Source of the DNA: Microbacterium sp. Marseille-Q6648
Lineage (GTDB): Bacteria > Actinomycetota > Actinomycetes > Actinomycetales > Microbacteriaceae
Length of the DNA: 64,000 nucleotides
Assembly (NCBI RefSeq): GCF_943181415.1
Contig: NZ_CALPBZ010000001.1
Location: 1,054,001 to 1,118,000 of the forward strand
Reading direction: 5' to 3'
Shown here: one piece after another, positions 18,776 to 27,839 of the stretch
How positions within the stretch are numbered: the stretch's first letter is position 1
Layout: each line of letters starts with the position of its first letter
Made by a program: the position numbers and the translations under genes
The notes under the pieces: generated by a model
Database searches by the model: none
Told to the model about the DNA's origin: nothing
What the model saw: the letters and a program-made list of their open reading frames with translations, nothing else

Positions 18776-19564
18776 CTATTCCTCGCTGTTGTCGTCAATG
18801 CAGTACTGGCAGGCGTCCGATACGACGCCCTTGTTGGTGTGATGTCGGGTATGAGCGCTGCGGCGGCTCGATGGCATCGGCTTTCCCTTGCGTGCCGCCG
18901 ACATCTTCGCGCGCGTATCGGCGCTGGCGGACTTTCCGAAGTTCGGGTTCTTCTCGCCCATCTTCTGCTCTGAGAGCAGCGCTCGGGTTTCGGGCGAGAC
19001 CACCCTTCCGAAGGCCGGATGTTCGGGCCCGAACCTACCGTGGTTGGGGTTGGCTGCTCCCGCGTTGCTTCCTCGGCGACTCTCGGACCATCGAGCCTTC
19101 TGCTCGTCGGAGTGCTTGCGGCCCCACATAGGGTTGTCTTCTCCTCGGAGCGGACGTGGGTGCTTTCGTCCACGTGCTCTTTCTCCCGCGGCACGACGCT
19201 GCTCCTCGGACCACACGTATCCTCGTGGGCCAAGCCCGCCCTCGGTCAGATTGAGAAGACGATGCCCGTCCTGTCGAAGTCGTTGTACCCATCGCTGCTC
19301 GGCCACGCCTAGGTCGTCCAAGTCGTCACTCATCACCAGCTCCAGAGGGACGAAGGAGACGCTTTCCTGGTCTTCAGCCGTCGCCAGCCAGTCGGTGAAC
19401 GGCGTACGCCGTCGGTGTGTGACCGCTTTCCAGTGCTCCGCCCGCCGTCTCGACACGGTCTTCGTGGTGAGACCGACGTACCGGTACTCCGGTGAACCGA
19501 TCTCACGCACGCCATAGATCACACCGACGAAGGGTGACCACGACGTGTCGAGACGGGCGGGCAT
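18776..19564 (-). CDS. Free-standing GIY-YIG homing endonuclease with NUMOD3 motifs, between nrdE and nrdF
   Basis: A 262-residue protein. Residues 12-115 form a GIY-YIG nuclease domain: GVIYGV, YRYVGLT, the conserved Arg/His of RRRAEHW, the Glu in VAEQRWV and the terminal LLNLTEGG. Residues about 140-232 hold several NUMOD3 DNA-binding repeats of the pattern G..NP..G+..S.E...K.S. All catalytic residues look intact. The start lies 6 nt after the nrdE stop and the stop 11 nt before nrdF, so the gene fits exactly into the intergenic gap. GC content looks lower than its neighbours, a sign of transfer. Phage genomes carry similar endonucleases between RNR genes. Confidence 0.85.
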   Translation of the reverse strand: MPARLDTSWSPFVGVIYGVREIGSPEYRYVGLTTKTVSRRRAEHWKAVTHRRRTPFTDWLATAEDQESVSFVPLELVMSDDLDDLGVAEQRWVQRLRQDGHRLLNLTEGGLGPRGYVWSEEQRRAAGERARGRKHPRPLRGEDNPMWGRKHSDEQKARWSESRRGSNAGAANPNHGRFGPEHPAFGRVVSPETRALLSEQKMGEKNPNFGKSASADTRAKMSAARKGKPMPSSRRSAHTRHHTNKGVVSDACQYCIDDNSEE

Positions 19565-19570
19565 GAGATG

Positions 19571-21724
19571 TCAGAGCGTGCAGGAAACGCAGGTGTCCAG
19601 CTCGGTGCCCTCGAGTGCCATCTGCCGCAGGCGGATGTAGTAGATCGTCTTGATGCCCTTCTTCCACGCGTAGATCTGGGCCTTGTTGATGTCGCGGGTG
19701 GTGACGGTGTCCTTGAAGAACAGCGTCAGCGACAGGCCCTGGTCCACGTGCTGCGTGGCGGCGGCGTAGGTGTCGATGACCTTCTCGTAGCCGATCTCGT
19801 ACGCGTCCTGGTAGTACTCCAGGTTCTCGTTCGTCATGAACGGAGCCGGGTAGTAGACGCGGCCGAGCTTGCCTTCCTTGCGGATCTCGATCTTCGACGC
19901 GATCGGGTGGATCGAGCTCGTGGAGTTGTTGATGTACGAGATCGAACCGGTCGGCGGCACCGCCTGCAGGTTCTGGTTGTAGATGCCGTGGGCCTGGATG
20001 CTGGCCTTCAGCTCGCGCCAGTCATCCTGCGTCGGGATGTGGATGCCGGCGAACAGCTCGGTGACCTTGTCGGTCTGGGGCAGCCACGCCTGCTCGGTGT
20101 ACTTGTCGAAGAACTCCCCGGACGCGTAGGTCGAGTCCGCGAAGCCCTCGAACGCCTGGCCGCGCTCGATCGCGATCCGGTTGGATGCGCGCAGCGCGTG
20201 GAACACCACGGTGTAGAAGTAGATGTTCGTGAAGTCCAGGCCCTCGTCCGAGCCGTAGTGGATGTGCTCGCGGGCGAGGAAGCCGTGCAGGTTCATCTGC
20301 CCGAGGCCGATGGCGTGCGAGCGGTCGTTGCCGTCCTCGATCGAGCGGACCGAGCTGATGTGGCTCTGGTCGCTGACGGCGGTGAGCGCGCGGATCGCGG
20401 TCTCGACGGTGGCGGCGAGGTCGCCGCCGTCCATCGCCAGGGCGATGTTCATCGACCCGAGGTTGCAGGAGATGTCCTTGCCGATCTGGTCGTACGAGAG
20501 GTCCTCGTTGTACGTCGTCGGCGTGTTCACCTGCAGGATCTCGGAGCAAAGGTTGGACATGTTGATCCGGCCCTTGATCGGGTTGGCCTTGTTCACCGTG
20601 TCCTCGAACATGATGTACGGGTAGCCCGACTCGAACTGGATCTCGGCGAGGGTCTGGAAGAACTCGCGCGCGTTGATCTTCGTCTTCTTGATGCGCGGGT
20701 CGTCGACCATCTCGCGGTACTTCTCGGTCACCGAGATGTCACCGAAGGGCACGCCGTAGACGCGCTCGACGTCGTACGGCGAGAAGAGGTACATGTCTTC
20801 GCCGTTCTTGGCCAGCTCGAACGTGATGTCGGGGATGACGACACCCAGCGAGAGGGTCTTGATGCGGATCTTCTCGTCGGCGTTCTCGCGCTTGGTGTCG
20901 AGGAACCGCATGATGTCGGGGTGGTGGGCGTTGAGGTACACCGCGCCGGCACCCTGACGCGCACCGAGCTGGTTGGCGTAGCTGAAGCTGTCTTCGAGGA
21001 GCTTCATGACGGGGATGATGCCGCTGGACTGGTTCTCGATCTGCTTGATCGGGGCACCGGACTCGCGGATGTTGGACAGCAGCAGAGCGACGCCGCCACC
21101 GCGCTTGGACAGCTGGAGCGCCGAGTTGATGCCGCGAGCGATCGACTCCATGTTGTCTTCGATGCGCAGCAGGAAGCACGACACCAGCTCGCCGCGCTGG
21201 GCCTTGCCGGTGTTGAGGAAGGTGGGGGTGGCCGGCTGGAATCGACCCGAGATGATCTCGTCGACCAGCTGCTCGGCAAGCTTCTCGTCACCGTCCGCGA
21301 GGCCGAGGGCGGTCATGACGACGCGGTCCTCGAAGCGCTCGAGGTAGCGCTTGCCGTCGAAGGTCTTCAGCGTGTAGCTGGTGTAGTACTTGAACGCGCC
21401 GAGGAACGTCTCGAACCGGAACTTCTTGCCGTAGGCGCGGTCGTTGAGCTGCTGGATGAACTCGAACGAGTACTTCTCGATGACGGCCGGCTCGTAGTAC
21501 TCCTTCTCGACCAGATAGTCCAGCCGCTCCTTGAGGGAGTGGAAGAAGACCGTGTTCTGGTTGACGTGCTGCAGGAAGTACTCCCGCGCGGCACGCTTGT
21601 CGGCGTCGAACTGGATCTTCCCGTCCGCGTCATACAGGTTGAGCATCGCGTTCAGCGCGTGGTAATCCATGCCCTCGAACCGCGCGTCGTTCGTGACGTC
21701 CGTCTTCACTGCAGCTTCCACCAT
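19571..21724 (-). CDS. nrdE: Class Ib ribonucleotide reductase, alpha subunit
   Basis: A 717-residue NrdE. The N-terminal region carries [12 protein letters not shown], the active-site Cys regions include NLCSEI and CNLGSMNI, and the C-terminal redox pair is the CVSC near the end, which NrdH reduces. It reduces all four ribonucleoside diphosphates. Start ATG at 21724 overlaps the last 19 nt of nrdI and follows a GAGGG site. There is no N-terminal ATP-cone typical of NrdA, as expected for class Ib. The stop is followed within 6 nt by the homing-endonuclease start. Confidence 0.96.
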   Translation of the reverse strand: MVEAAVKTDVTNDARFEGMDYHALNAMLNLYDADGKIQFDADKRAAREYFLQHVNQNTVFFHSLKERLDYLVEKEYYEPAVIEKYSFEFIQQLNDRAYGKKFRFETFLGAFKYYTSYTLKTFDGKRYLERFEDRVVMTALGLADGDEKLAEQLVDEIISGRFQPATPTFLNTGKAQRGELVSCFLLRIEDNMESIARGINSALQLSKRGGGVALLLSNIRESGAPIKQIENQSSGIIPVMKLLEDSFSYANQLGARQGAGAVYLNAHHPDIMRFLDTKRENADEKIRIKTLSLGVVIPDITFELAKNGEDMYLFSPYDVERVYGVPFGDISVTEKYREMVDDPRIKKTKINAREFFQTLAEIQFESGYPYIMFEDTVNKANPIKGRINMSNLCSEILQVNTPTTYNEDLSYDQIGKDISCNLGSMNIALAMDGGDLAATVETAIRALTAVSDQSHISSVRSIEDGNDRSHAIGLGQMNLHGFLAREHIHYGSDEGLDFTNIYFYTVVFHALRASNRIAIERGQAFEGFADSTYASGEFFDKYTEQAWLPQTDKVTELFAGIHIPTQDDWRELKASIQAHGIYNQNLQAVPPTGSISYINNSTSSIHPIASKIEIRKEGKLGRVYYPAPFMTNENLEYYQDAYEIGYEKVIDTYAAATQHVDQGLSLTLFFKDTVTTRDINKAQIYAWKKGIKTIYYIRLRQMALEGTELDTCVSCTL

Positions 21725-22170
21725 CGATCCATTCCCTCGCGTACGCGAGCTACATCCTCGGGCGTGCCGAAAAGTTCGAGCCGGTACAAGTGCGGCACGC
21801 GGCACTTGCGGCTGATGATGTCGCCGGCGAGACAGAAGTGCTCGCCGAAATTCGTGTTCCCCGCAGAGACGACTCCGCGGATCAGGCTCCGGTTGTGCTC
21901 GTCGTTGAGGAACCGGATGACCTGCTTGGGCACGGCGCCCTTCTCGACGCCGCGTCCCTGCCCGCCCCCGTAGGTGGGGGTGATCAGGATGTAGGGCTCA
22001 TCGACCGCGAGATCCGGTTCCGACGAATGAAGCGGGATGCGCAGGGCGCGCACCCCCAGCTTCTCGACGAAGCGTGCGGTGTTGCCCGAGACGCTCGAGA
22101 AGTACACCACCAGCGGCGTCGCGGCCGCCTCGTCGGCAACCGCGCTTCGCTGTGCGACCGCGGTTGCCAT
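21706..22170 (-). CDS. nrdI: NrdI flavodoxin for NrdF activation
   Basis: A 154-residue flavodoxin-like protein. FMN-binding segments are [22 protein letters not shown] and [15 protein letters not shown], the standard NrdI pattern. Its reduced flavin provides oxidant for assembling the Mn2-tyrosyl cofactor of NrdF. The N-terminus is extended by about 20 Ala/Val-rich residues relative to minimal NrdI. Starts 5 nt after the nrdH stop and overlaps nrdE by 19 nt. Confidence 0.94.
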   Translation of the reverse strand: MATAVAQRSAVADEAAATPLVVYFSSVSGNTARFVEKLGVRALRIPLHSSEPDLAVDEPYILITPTYGGGQGRGVEKGAVPKQVIRFLNDEHNRSLIRGVVSAGNTNFGEHFCLAGDIISRKCRVPHLYRLELFGTPEDVARVREGMDRWWKLQ

Positions 22171-22175
22171 CGAGG

Positions 22176-22409
22176 TCACGCCAGACGAGAGGCGAGCTCG
22201 TCGATCTTGTCGGGGCGGAAGCCCGACCAGTGGTCTTCGTCGGTGATGACGACCGGCGCCTGCAGGTAGCCGAGTGCCTTCACCTGCTCGAGCGCGGCAG
22301 GGTCCTCCGACAGGTCGAGCACGTTGTACTCGATGCCCTTCGAGTCGAGCGCGCGGTACGTCGCGTTGCACTGAACGCAGGCTGGCTTCGTGTAGACCGT
22401 AATCGCCAT
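22176..22409 (-). CDS. nrdH: NrdH glutaredoxin-like protein
   Basis: A 77-residue redoxin with the C-V-Q-C active site at about residues 11-14 (after VYTKPA) and the terminal W-S-G-F-R-P-D-K-I segment diagnostic of NrdH. It receives electrons from thioredoxin reductase and re-reduces NrdE. First gene of the operon; an AGGGGAAG site precedes the ATG by about 11 nt. Confidence 0.95.
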   Translation of the reverse strand: MAITVYTKPACVQCNATYRALDSKGIEYNVLDLSEDPAALEQVKALGYLQAPVVITDEDHWSGFRPDKIDELASRLA

Positions 22410-22766
22410 ATCGATCCGTTCTTCCCCTCATATCCGGTGAATCTCCGGTAGGCCCCCACCGGGAGTCCAATACTACATATGGGTGCCGACATTGGATAGC
22501 ACCACAAGGGATAGTAGTTACATCCGTGTAGTTTTCCACCGTTGTCCTCAGGTACACCACAGGTTCTCCACCGATCCATCCACAGGATGAAACGCTCGAG
22601 AGCCCTCGGAAAATCCCTGGATCACCGGCGTTTCACCGCTACGGGTGAGATCCATCCACAGGTCGCACGCTACGACCACCCACCGACATCGGATTCGCCT
22701 GTGGAGAGCGGCTTGGGCGTGTCGCGCGCGTGTCGGCGAGGGGGCGCTCCCCGGTAGCGTTGATCC
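22410..22766. promoter_or_regulatory. nrd promoter region with NrdR-like and DnaA-box-like sites
   Basis: This 357-nt gene-free stretch separates nrdH from the divergent MFS gene. On the minus strand a -10-like TAGTAT (22474-22469) fits the nrd promoter. ACTACATATG (22472-22481) and ATAGTAGT (22511-22518) resemble inverted NrdR-box halves. A 14-bp direct repeat, GATCCATCCACAGG, occurs at 22573-22586 and 22649-22662, and further TCCACA/TCCACC-type words (one on the minus strand at 22699-22708) surround it. These resemble DnaA boxes at 7 of 9 positions. The nearer 22755-22760 TAGCGT serves the MFS gene. Confidence 0.45.
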
Positions 22767-23972
22767 GTGGCGGGCTATCGGGATCTCTTGCGCACTCCGG
22801 GTGTCGGGCGCATCATGGCCGCGCAGCTGACGGCGCGCTTCCCCAACGGCATGACGAGCCTCGCCGTGCTCCTGCACATCGAGCAGAGCACCGGCTCGTA
22901 CGGCGCGGCCGGGCTCGTCCTCGCCGCCACCTCGGTGGGTCAGGCTGTCGCGGGCCCGGTGACCAGCCGCTGGATGGGCGTGTGGGGCATGCGCAAGGTG
23001 CTCTCGGTGACGCTCGTGGTGTGCGCCATCGCCATCGCCACCCTCGCGCTGGCCGACCTCGTCCTTCCCGCCGCCGTGGCGCTGGGCCTGGTCGCAGGAC
23101 TGTCGACCCCGCCGGTGCAGTCGGCGGTGCGCACCATCTATCCGAAGATGGTGAACTCCCGTCAGCTCACGCCGCTGTTCTCGCTCGATGCGTCGCTGCA
23201 GGAGATCATCTGGATCGCCGCCCCGGTGCTCATCACCTTCGTCGCCACGCAGATCGGCACCGTCGAGGCCCTGCTCGTCGTCGTCGTCATCCTCGTGGGC
23301 GGCGGCACGTGGTTCATCCTCTCCCCCGAAGTCGGACGCGTGCGCATCCCCCGCAGCCGCCGCCGTCTCGGACGCGTGCTCATGAAGCCGCCGGTCATCC
23401 TCGCCACCGTCATCGGCTTCCTCCTCATCGGCGCGTGCGCCGCCGTCGAGGCGGGTGTCGTCGCCACCTTCGGCCACGACGGCCTCGAGGCCGGGATCGT
23501 GCTGGCGGTGTTCGCCATCGGCAGCCTCGCCGGCGGACTCTCATTCGGGCACATCCCGATCGGGCCGTGGGCGATGGCACGCCGCCTCGCGATCGTTACG
23601 GTGGGCCTGTCGCTCACGATCGTGTCGCTGAACGTGTGGTGGCTGGGCGCCACCCTCGTCGTGGCCGGCATCGGCATCGCCCCCGCCCTGGCGGTGCTGT
23701 TCGCGATGACCTCCGTGAGCGTGAAGTTCAGCGAGACCGCCGAGGCCTACGGCTGGATCGGGACCGGGCAGCTCATCGGGGCCGCCGCCGGTTCCGCCGT
23801 CGCCGGCTTCCTCATCGATGGCGTGGGCCCTTCCGGGGCGTACGTCGCCGCGGCGATCTTCGCCGCCGCCGGTCTCGCGGTCTCGGTCGTGTTCGTGCGC
23901 GGCTTCCCCGATCTCCGCGGTCGCGATGCGAGTCCCCTCCCCGACACCGAGCCCGTCGCCACGATCACGTAG
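22767..23972 (+). CDS. MFS transporter
   Basis: A 401-residue membrane protein with about 12 predicted hydrophobic helices and the usual basic loop after helix 2 (SRWMGVWGMRKV). The central cytoplasmic loop carries RIPRSRRRLGR. It belongs to the major facilitator superfamily, in a subgroup of short, uncharacterised actinobacterial exporters. The GTG start lies 6 nt after TAGCGT (22755-22760), so it is likely leaderless. The substrate cannot be inferred from position or sequence. Confidence 0.85.
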   Translation: MAGYRDLLRTPGVGRIMAAQLTARFPNGMTSLAVLLHIEQSTGSYGAAGLVLAATSVGQAVAGPVTSRWMGVWGMRKVLSVTLVVCAIAIATLALADLVLPAAVALGLVAGLSTPPVQSAVRTIYPKMVNSRQLTPLFSLDASLQEIIWIAAPVLITFVATQIGTVEALLVVVVILVGGGTWFILSPEVGRVRIPRSRRRLGRVLMKPPVILATVIGFLLIGACAAVEAGVVATFGHDGLEAGIVLAVFAIGSLAGGLSFGHIPIGPWAMARRLAIVTVGLSLTIVSLNVWWLGATLVVAGIGIAPALAVLFAMTSVSVKFSETAEAYGWIGTGQLIGAAAGSAVAGFLIDGVGPSGAYVAAAIFAAAGLAVSVVFVRGFPDLRGRDASPLPDTEPVATIT

Positions 23973-23991
23973 CACTCAGGCCCGTAGCGAC

Positions 23992-24432
23992 TCAGGCGAT
24001 GCGTCGCAGCATCTCCAGCACGGCCATCGCGTAGGCGTCGGCAGGCTCGGGATGCTCGAACACGAAGGTCTCCTCCCCTTCGTCCTCGCCCTCGCGCCGG
24101 CGCAGCACGATCTCGACCTCGTGCGTGTCGGCCAGTCGCCGCAGCCCGCGGAACGCGCCGCGCAGCAGCTCCCGCAGCTGGTGCTCGTGCGGCAGCCACA
24201 GGGCGTCCTCGAGCGCCACCGAGTCCAGCGCCCACTCCGTCGTCCCGTTGAAGGCGAGGATCCGGCCCGTGGGGTACTCCCGAGGCTCGACGGTCATCTC
24301 GCTGACGGTGAAGACGTCCGCGTCGAACTCGGGTTCGTCCAGTTGGAACCGGTCGCCCGATCGCGGGTGCCAGATGAGCCCCGCCTCCCGCAGGGCCAGG
24401 GCCAGTTCCGTCGAGATCATGCAGACCATCAT
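23992..24432 (-). CDS. Conserved hypothetical protein, 146 residues
   Basis: No named domain recognised. The protein is soluble, acidic (many Glu/Asp), with tryptophans in LIWHPRSGDRFQLDEP and WLPHEHQLREL. The pattern of a short helix followed by beta-rich segments and a terminal helix suggests one compact domain. Start may be the ATG at 24432 or the in-frame ATG at 24420 (MISTELALAL). It is divergent from the hydrolase gene at 24475 and shares its short promoter region. Confidence 0.65.
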   Translation of the reverse strand: MMVCMISTELALALREAGLIWHPRSGDRFQLDEPEFDADVFTVSEMTVEPREYPTGRILAFNGTTEWALDSVALEDALWLPHEHQLRELLRGAFRGLRRLADTHEVEIVLRRREGEDEGEETFVFEHPEPADAYAMAVLEMLRRIA

Positions 24433-24462
24433 GACGCGGATGCCGGGGCCCGGGGCCGCTTC

Positions 24463-24477
24463 TAGGCTGTCAGCATG
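24463..24477 (+). promoter_or_regulatory. -10 element TAGGCT, leaderless ATG start
   Basis: TAGGCT at 24463-24468, then 6 nt, then ATG at 24475. Confidence 0.55.
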
Positions 24478-25239
24478 CCTGCTCCGGTCTCACTCCCCCG
24501 TCAGTCGTGGGGCTCCCCCGACGCCGCCCGCCGCGCGCTGCTCGTGCACGGCCTCGGATCCAACGGCGCCCTCATGTGGCGCTACGGCGCGCACCTGGCC
24601 GACGCGGGCTGGCGCGCGGACGCCGTCGACCTGCGCGGCCACGGCACCGCGCCGCGGACACTGGATTACCGGATCGACGCGTACGCGGCCGACCTCGCCG
24701 CGCTCCGCGACCCCGCCGGACCGTGGGACCTCGTCGTCGCGCACTCCCTCGGTGCCGCCGCCGCCACCGTGACGGCCGCCGCCGACCCGGCGTGGACCCG
24801 ACGGCTGGTGCTCATCGACCCCGCCCTCCACCTCCTCCCGCGCGACCGGGGCATCGTGCGACGCAGCCAGACGGCCGCCTTCGAGGATCCGACCCGCCGT
24901 GCCGTGCGCGCCGAGCATCCGGATTGGCACGAGGTGGACGTGGAGCTCAAAGCGCTCTCGGCCCAGCAGGCCAGTCGCTGGGCGGTCGAACAGACCAGCA
25001 TCCAGAACCCCGAATGGGATGTGCGCGAGGCGGCATCCCGGCTCACCGTGCCGACGCACATCATCGGATCCGACCCGCGCGTGTACTCCATCTTCACCGG
25101 CGCCCTCGCCGAAGAGGTGCTGCAGAACTCCGCCGTCACGATGTCCGTCGTCGCGCGGGCGGGCCACTCCCCCCACCGCGACAAGCCCGAGGCAACGCTC
25201 GCCGCGCTGGATGCGGCGCTCACCCCGCTCGCACGCTAG
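24475..25239 (+). CDS. Alpha/beta-fold hydrolase
   Basis: A 254-residue hydrolase with the oxyanion-loop LLVHGLGSNG, the DLRGHG segment, the nucleophile elbow A-H-S-L-G-A (serine nucleophile) and the catalytic histidine in AGHSPHRD near the C-terminus. All three catalytic positions are present. Family members cleave esters or related bonds; the substrate is unknown. No signal peptide, so it is cytoplasmic. Followed 90 nt later by a LuxR-type regulator. Confidence 0.85.
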   Translation: MPAPVSLPRQSWGSPDAARRALLVHGLGSNGALMWRYGAHLADAGWRADAVDLRGHGTAPRTLDYRIDAYAADLAALRDPAGPWDLVVAHSLGAAAATVTAAADPAWTRRLVLIDPALHLLPRDRGIVRRSQTAAFEDPTRRAVRAEHPDWHEVDVELKALSAQQASRWAVEQTSIQNPEWDVREAASRLTVPTHIIGSDPRVYSIFTGALAEEVLQNSAVTMSVVARAGHSPHRDKPEATLAALDAALTPLAR

Positions 25240-25328
25240 CGTCGACGACGGGGGGCGCGCGCGCCCGGGGGTGGTGCGCGACGGCGCCGCTCGGCTACCC
25301 TCCGGTACCAGGTGCAAGGGGGGCCGGG

Positions 25329-26066
25329 ATGGACCGGGCGACGGCATGGCTGGCCGTGGCTGCCGACGTGCTCGCACAGCAGAGCCACGCGGATGCCACG
25401 GACATACTCACCGCCGCGCTGATCGCACGCACGAACGCCGGACTGGTGTCGCGCATCAGGCTGAGCGCGACCGACCCCGACCGCATCGACATCTCCGTAT
25501 CGGGGTGCATGTTCCAGCCGGGGCCCGCGTCGTGGCCCACCGCCGCGCAGGTGCGGGGCCACCCGATGGCCCGGTACCGGGCGGCCACCGGAGATGACAC
25601 CGCGGTGCTCATGCCCGACGTGCTGGCTGCCGGCTGGGAGCTCGACCCCGCCAGCAAGGAGGTCATGCACGATCTGCGCATCAGCGACCAGCAGCTGTCG
25701 GTCCCGCTGAGCCGTGGTCGGGCCTACGACGGGTGGGTGCTGGTGGCCGAAGAGCGCTTCGGCGAACGCGAGGCGGACGAGGTCCGGGACAGCCAGCGCC
25801 TTCTGGCCGGGCTCGATGCCCATCTCCGGATCCTCGCCCGCACTCGCTCCCCAGTGCCCGACCCCGGCGCGCCGCGTCTCACCCCCCGTGAGCGCGTCGT
25901 GCTGACCCTCGCCGCGGAGGGCTGCACGGCCGAAGCCATGGCGCGACGGCTCGGGATCTCGGCCCGGACCGTGCACAAACACCAGGAGCACCTGTACCGC
26001 AAGCTCGGCGCCTGCGACCGATTGTCGGCGGTCCTCGCCGCGCAGCGACGGGGACTGCTCGACTGA
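25329..26066 (+). CDS. LuxR-type transcriptional regulator
   Basis: A 245-residue protein whose last 65 residues form a LuxR/FixJ HTH: LTPRERVVLTLAAEG, then A-M-A-R-R-L-G-I-S-A-R-T-V-H-K-H as recognition unit. The first 170 residues form an unidentified, possibly GAF-like sensor region with a single early cysteine. The ATG follows a purine-rich GGGGGG tract. No receiver domain is visible, so it is not a classical response regulator. Neighbouring genes give no clear target. Confidence 0.8.
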   Translation: MDRATAWLAVAADVLAQQSHADATDILTAALIARTNAGLVSRIRLSATDPDRIDISVSGCMFQPGPASWPTAAQVRGHPMARYRAATGDDTAVLMPDVLAAGWELDPASKEVMHDLRISDQQLSVPLSRGRAYDGWVLVAEERFGEREADEVRDSQRLLAGLDAHLRILARTRSPVPDPGAPRLTPRERVVLTLAAEGCTAEAMARRLGISARTVHKHQEHLYRKLGACDRLSAVLAAQRRGLLD

Positions 26067-26075
26067 CGATGTCGA

Positions 26076-26504
26076 TCAGGCCGGTGCGCAGCCCTCGAGC
26101 CGCTCCATCAGATCGATCGTGAGCATCATGAAGTCGTCCTCGGTGAGATAGCTGAACGGCTTCGGGGCCTTGCCCGCGTTGTAGAGCGCGCCGCCGCCGG
26201 TCACTGCGCGGCTGTGGATGAGCGGCTCCTGGGTGAGGCCGCGCTCCACCATGAACGCCGCCGCGGCGTCGTCGGCGACATAGCCGCATTCCTCCTGCAG
26301 CTCCGGCGGGATGAGGAAGGACTTGCCGAGTTCGCTGAGCGGCACCCAGGCGGTGCCCCCGGCGACGTGGTGGGCGTAAGCGGCCTCGGCCCACTCGTCC
26401 TTGTAGCAGTGGTGCGCCGATGCGGACGAGGCCACGAGGGTGAGCGCTGCGGTGGCGGCGATGAAGGAGCCGCCCAGTCCGAGAACGCGACGGGATGAGG
26501 TCAT
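26076..26504 (-). CDS. Secreted protein of unknown function
   Basis: A 142-residue precursor with a signal peptide (MTSSRRVLGLGGSF, hydrophobic core, ASA cleavage region before HHCYKDEW). The mature part has three cysteines and several histidines near its start. No family recognised. AAAGGAA lies 7 nt before the ATG. Convergent with the LuxR-type gene; the stops are 9 nt apart. Confidence 0.7.
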   Translation of the reverse strand: MTSSRRVLGLGGSFIAATAALTLVASSASAHHCYKDEWAEAAYAHHVAGGTAWVPLSELGKSFLIPPELQEECGYVADDAAAAFMVERGLTQEPLIHSRAVTGGGALYNAGKAPKPFSYLTEDDFMMLTIDLMERLEGCAPA

Positions 26505-26656
26505 GACGGGTTCCTTTCGGTCGGCCGCTCCCACGGCGGCGCTGACATGAGCCCAGACTCCGGGAACAGTACCGCCGCGCGGAATACGCAGAGGTGCGTA
26601 TCCGCCGACCGGCCCTCGGTTGGGCCGGGAACGGGGCGCGGTCCGCCCACGACGAC

Positions 26657-26671
26657 CACAATGGGAGGATG
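26657..26671 (+). promoter_or_regulatory. -10-like CACAAT, leaderless ATG start
   Basis: CACAAT at 26657-26662, then 6 nt, then ATG at 26669, the same geometry as the TANNNT promoters nearby. Confidence 0.45.
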
Positions 26672-27829
26672 CGCGATTTCGACCCGGCCGACCATGTGCC
26701 CGACGAGCTGCTCGAGCGGATCCGCGAGCGCGCTGCCGCGCACGACCGCGACAACACCTTCCCGCACGATGATCTGACCGAGCTCCGGGATGCCGGTTAC
26801 CTCGGCCTCCTCGCCCCCACCGCCCTCGGCGGCGCGGGGCTGAGCCTGGCCGAGGCGGCCGAGGTGCAGCAGCGTCTGGCAGGAGCCGCACCGGCGACGG
26901 CGCTCGCGATCAACATGCACCTCGTGTGGACCGGGGTCGCGAAGGTGCTGGCCGACCGGGGCGACGAGGCGCTGCGTTTCGTGCACGAAGGGGCCGTGGC
27001 CGGCGAGCTGTTCGCCTTCGGCATCAGCGAGGCCGGGAACGACCTCGTCCTCTTCGGCAGCGACACCGACGCCGCCCCCCGCGACGACGGCTCGTACGCG
27101 TTCACGGGTACGAAGATCTTCACTTCCCTCGCCCCCGAATGGACGCAGCTCGGGCTGCACGGCCTCGACACCACCTCGCCCGATGCGCCGCGCATGGTCT
27201 ACGCCTTCGTGGCGCGCAGTGACCAGATCGTCACCCGCGACGACTGGGACACCCTCGGCATGCGCGGAACGCAGTCGCGCACGACCGAACTGCACGGCGC
27301 GGTCGCACCCGCCGACCGGGTCGTGCGGCGCATCGAACCCGGGCCCACCCCCGATCCGCTGGTCTTCGGCATCTTCGCCGTCTTCGAGATCCTGCTCGCC
27401 GCCGTCTACACCGGCATCGCGCGCCGCGCGCTCGAGGTCGCCGTCGAGACGGCGGGCCGGCGGACGTCCAAGAAGACCGGCCTGACCTACAGCCAAGACC
27501 CCGACATCCGCTGGCGGGTCGCCGACATGGCCCTCGCCTACGACGCCCTGCCGCCCCAGATCGCCGCTCTCGCCCGCGATGTCGACGCGCAGGTCGACCA
27601 CGGTCCCCGGTGGTTCTCGCTGCTGAGCGGGCTCAAGCACCGCGCGGTGACCGCCGCGAAGGCGGTCGTCGACGACGCCGTCCTGGTCGCGGGCGGATCG
27701 TCCTACTTCTCGTCGAGCGAGATCGGCCGCCTGTACCGCGACGTCCTGGCCGGGCAGTTCCACCCCTCCGACCCCGAGTCGGCGCACGCGACCGTCGCCG
27801 CGGCCTGGCTCGGCCCGCGAGAGGCGTAG
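26669..27829 (+). CDS. Acyl-CoA dehydrogenase family protein
   Basis: A 386-residue flavoprotein of the acyl-CoA dehydrogenase superfamily. N-terminal helices with LRDAGYLGLLAPTALGG, the FAD-binding FGISEAGND/GTKIFTS region and the C-terminal helical bundle (AKAVVDDAVLVAGGSSYF) match the fold. The usual catalytic Glu position is not obvious, and relatives near this length include DszC-like monooxygenases. Broad family call is safe; reaction is not. The ORF could be extended upstream but the start at 26669 sits at the promoter spacing. Confidence 0.8.
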   Translation: MRDFDPADHVPDELLERIRERAAAHDRDNTFPHDDLTELRDAGYLGLLAPTALGGAGLSLAEAAEVQQRLAGAAPATALAINMHLVWTGVAKVLADRGDEALRFVHEGAVAGELFAFGISEAGNDLVLFGSDTDAAPRDDGSYAFTGTKIFTSLAPEWTQLGLHGLDTTSPDAPRMVYAFVARSDQIVTRDDWDTLGMRGTQSRTTELHGAVAPADRVVRRIEPGPTPDPLVFGIFAVFEILLAAVYTGIARRALEVAVETAGRRTSKKTGLTYSQDPDIRWRVADMALAYDALPPQIAALARDVDAQVDHGPRWFSLLSGLKHRAVTAAKAVVDDAVLVAGGSSYFSSSEIGRLYRDVLAGQFHPSDPESAHATVAAAWLGPREA

Positions 27830-27839
27830 GGCGCCCGCG

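Noticed and set aside
19568-21973. 801-codon plus-strand ORF opposite nrdE
   Set aside because: Shadow of nrdE; the sequence is Val/Leu/Asp/Arg-repetitive with no family.
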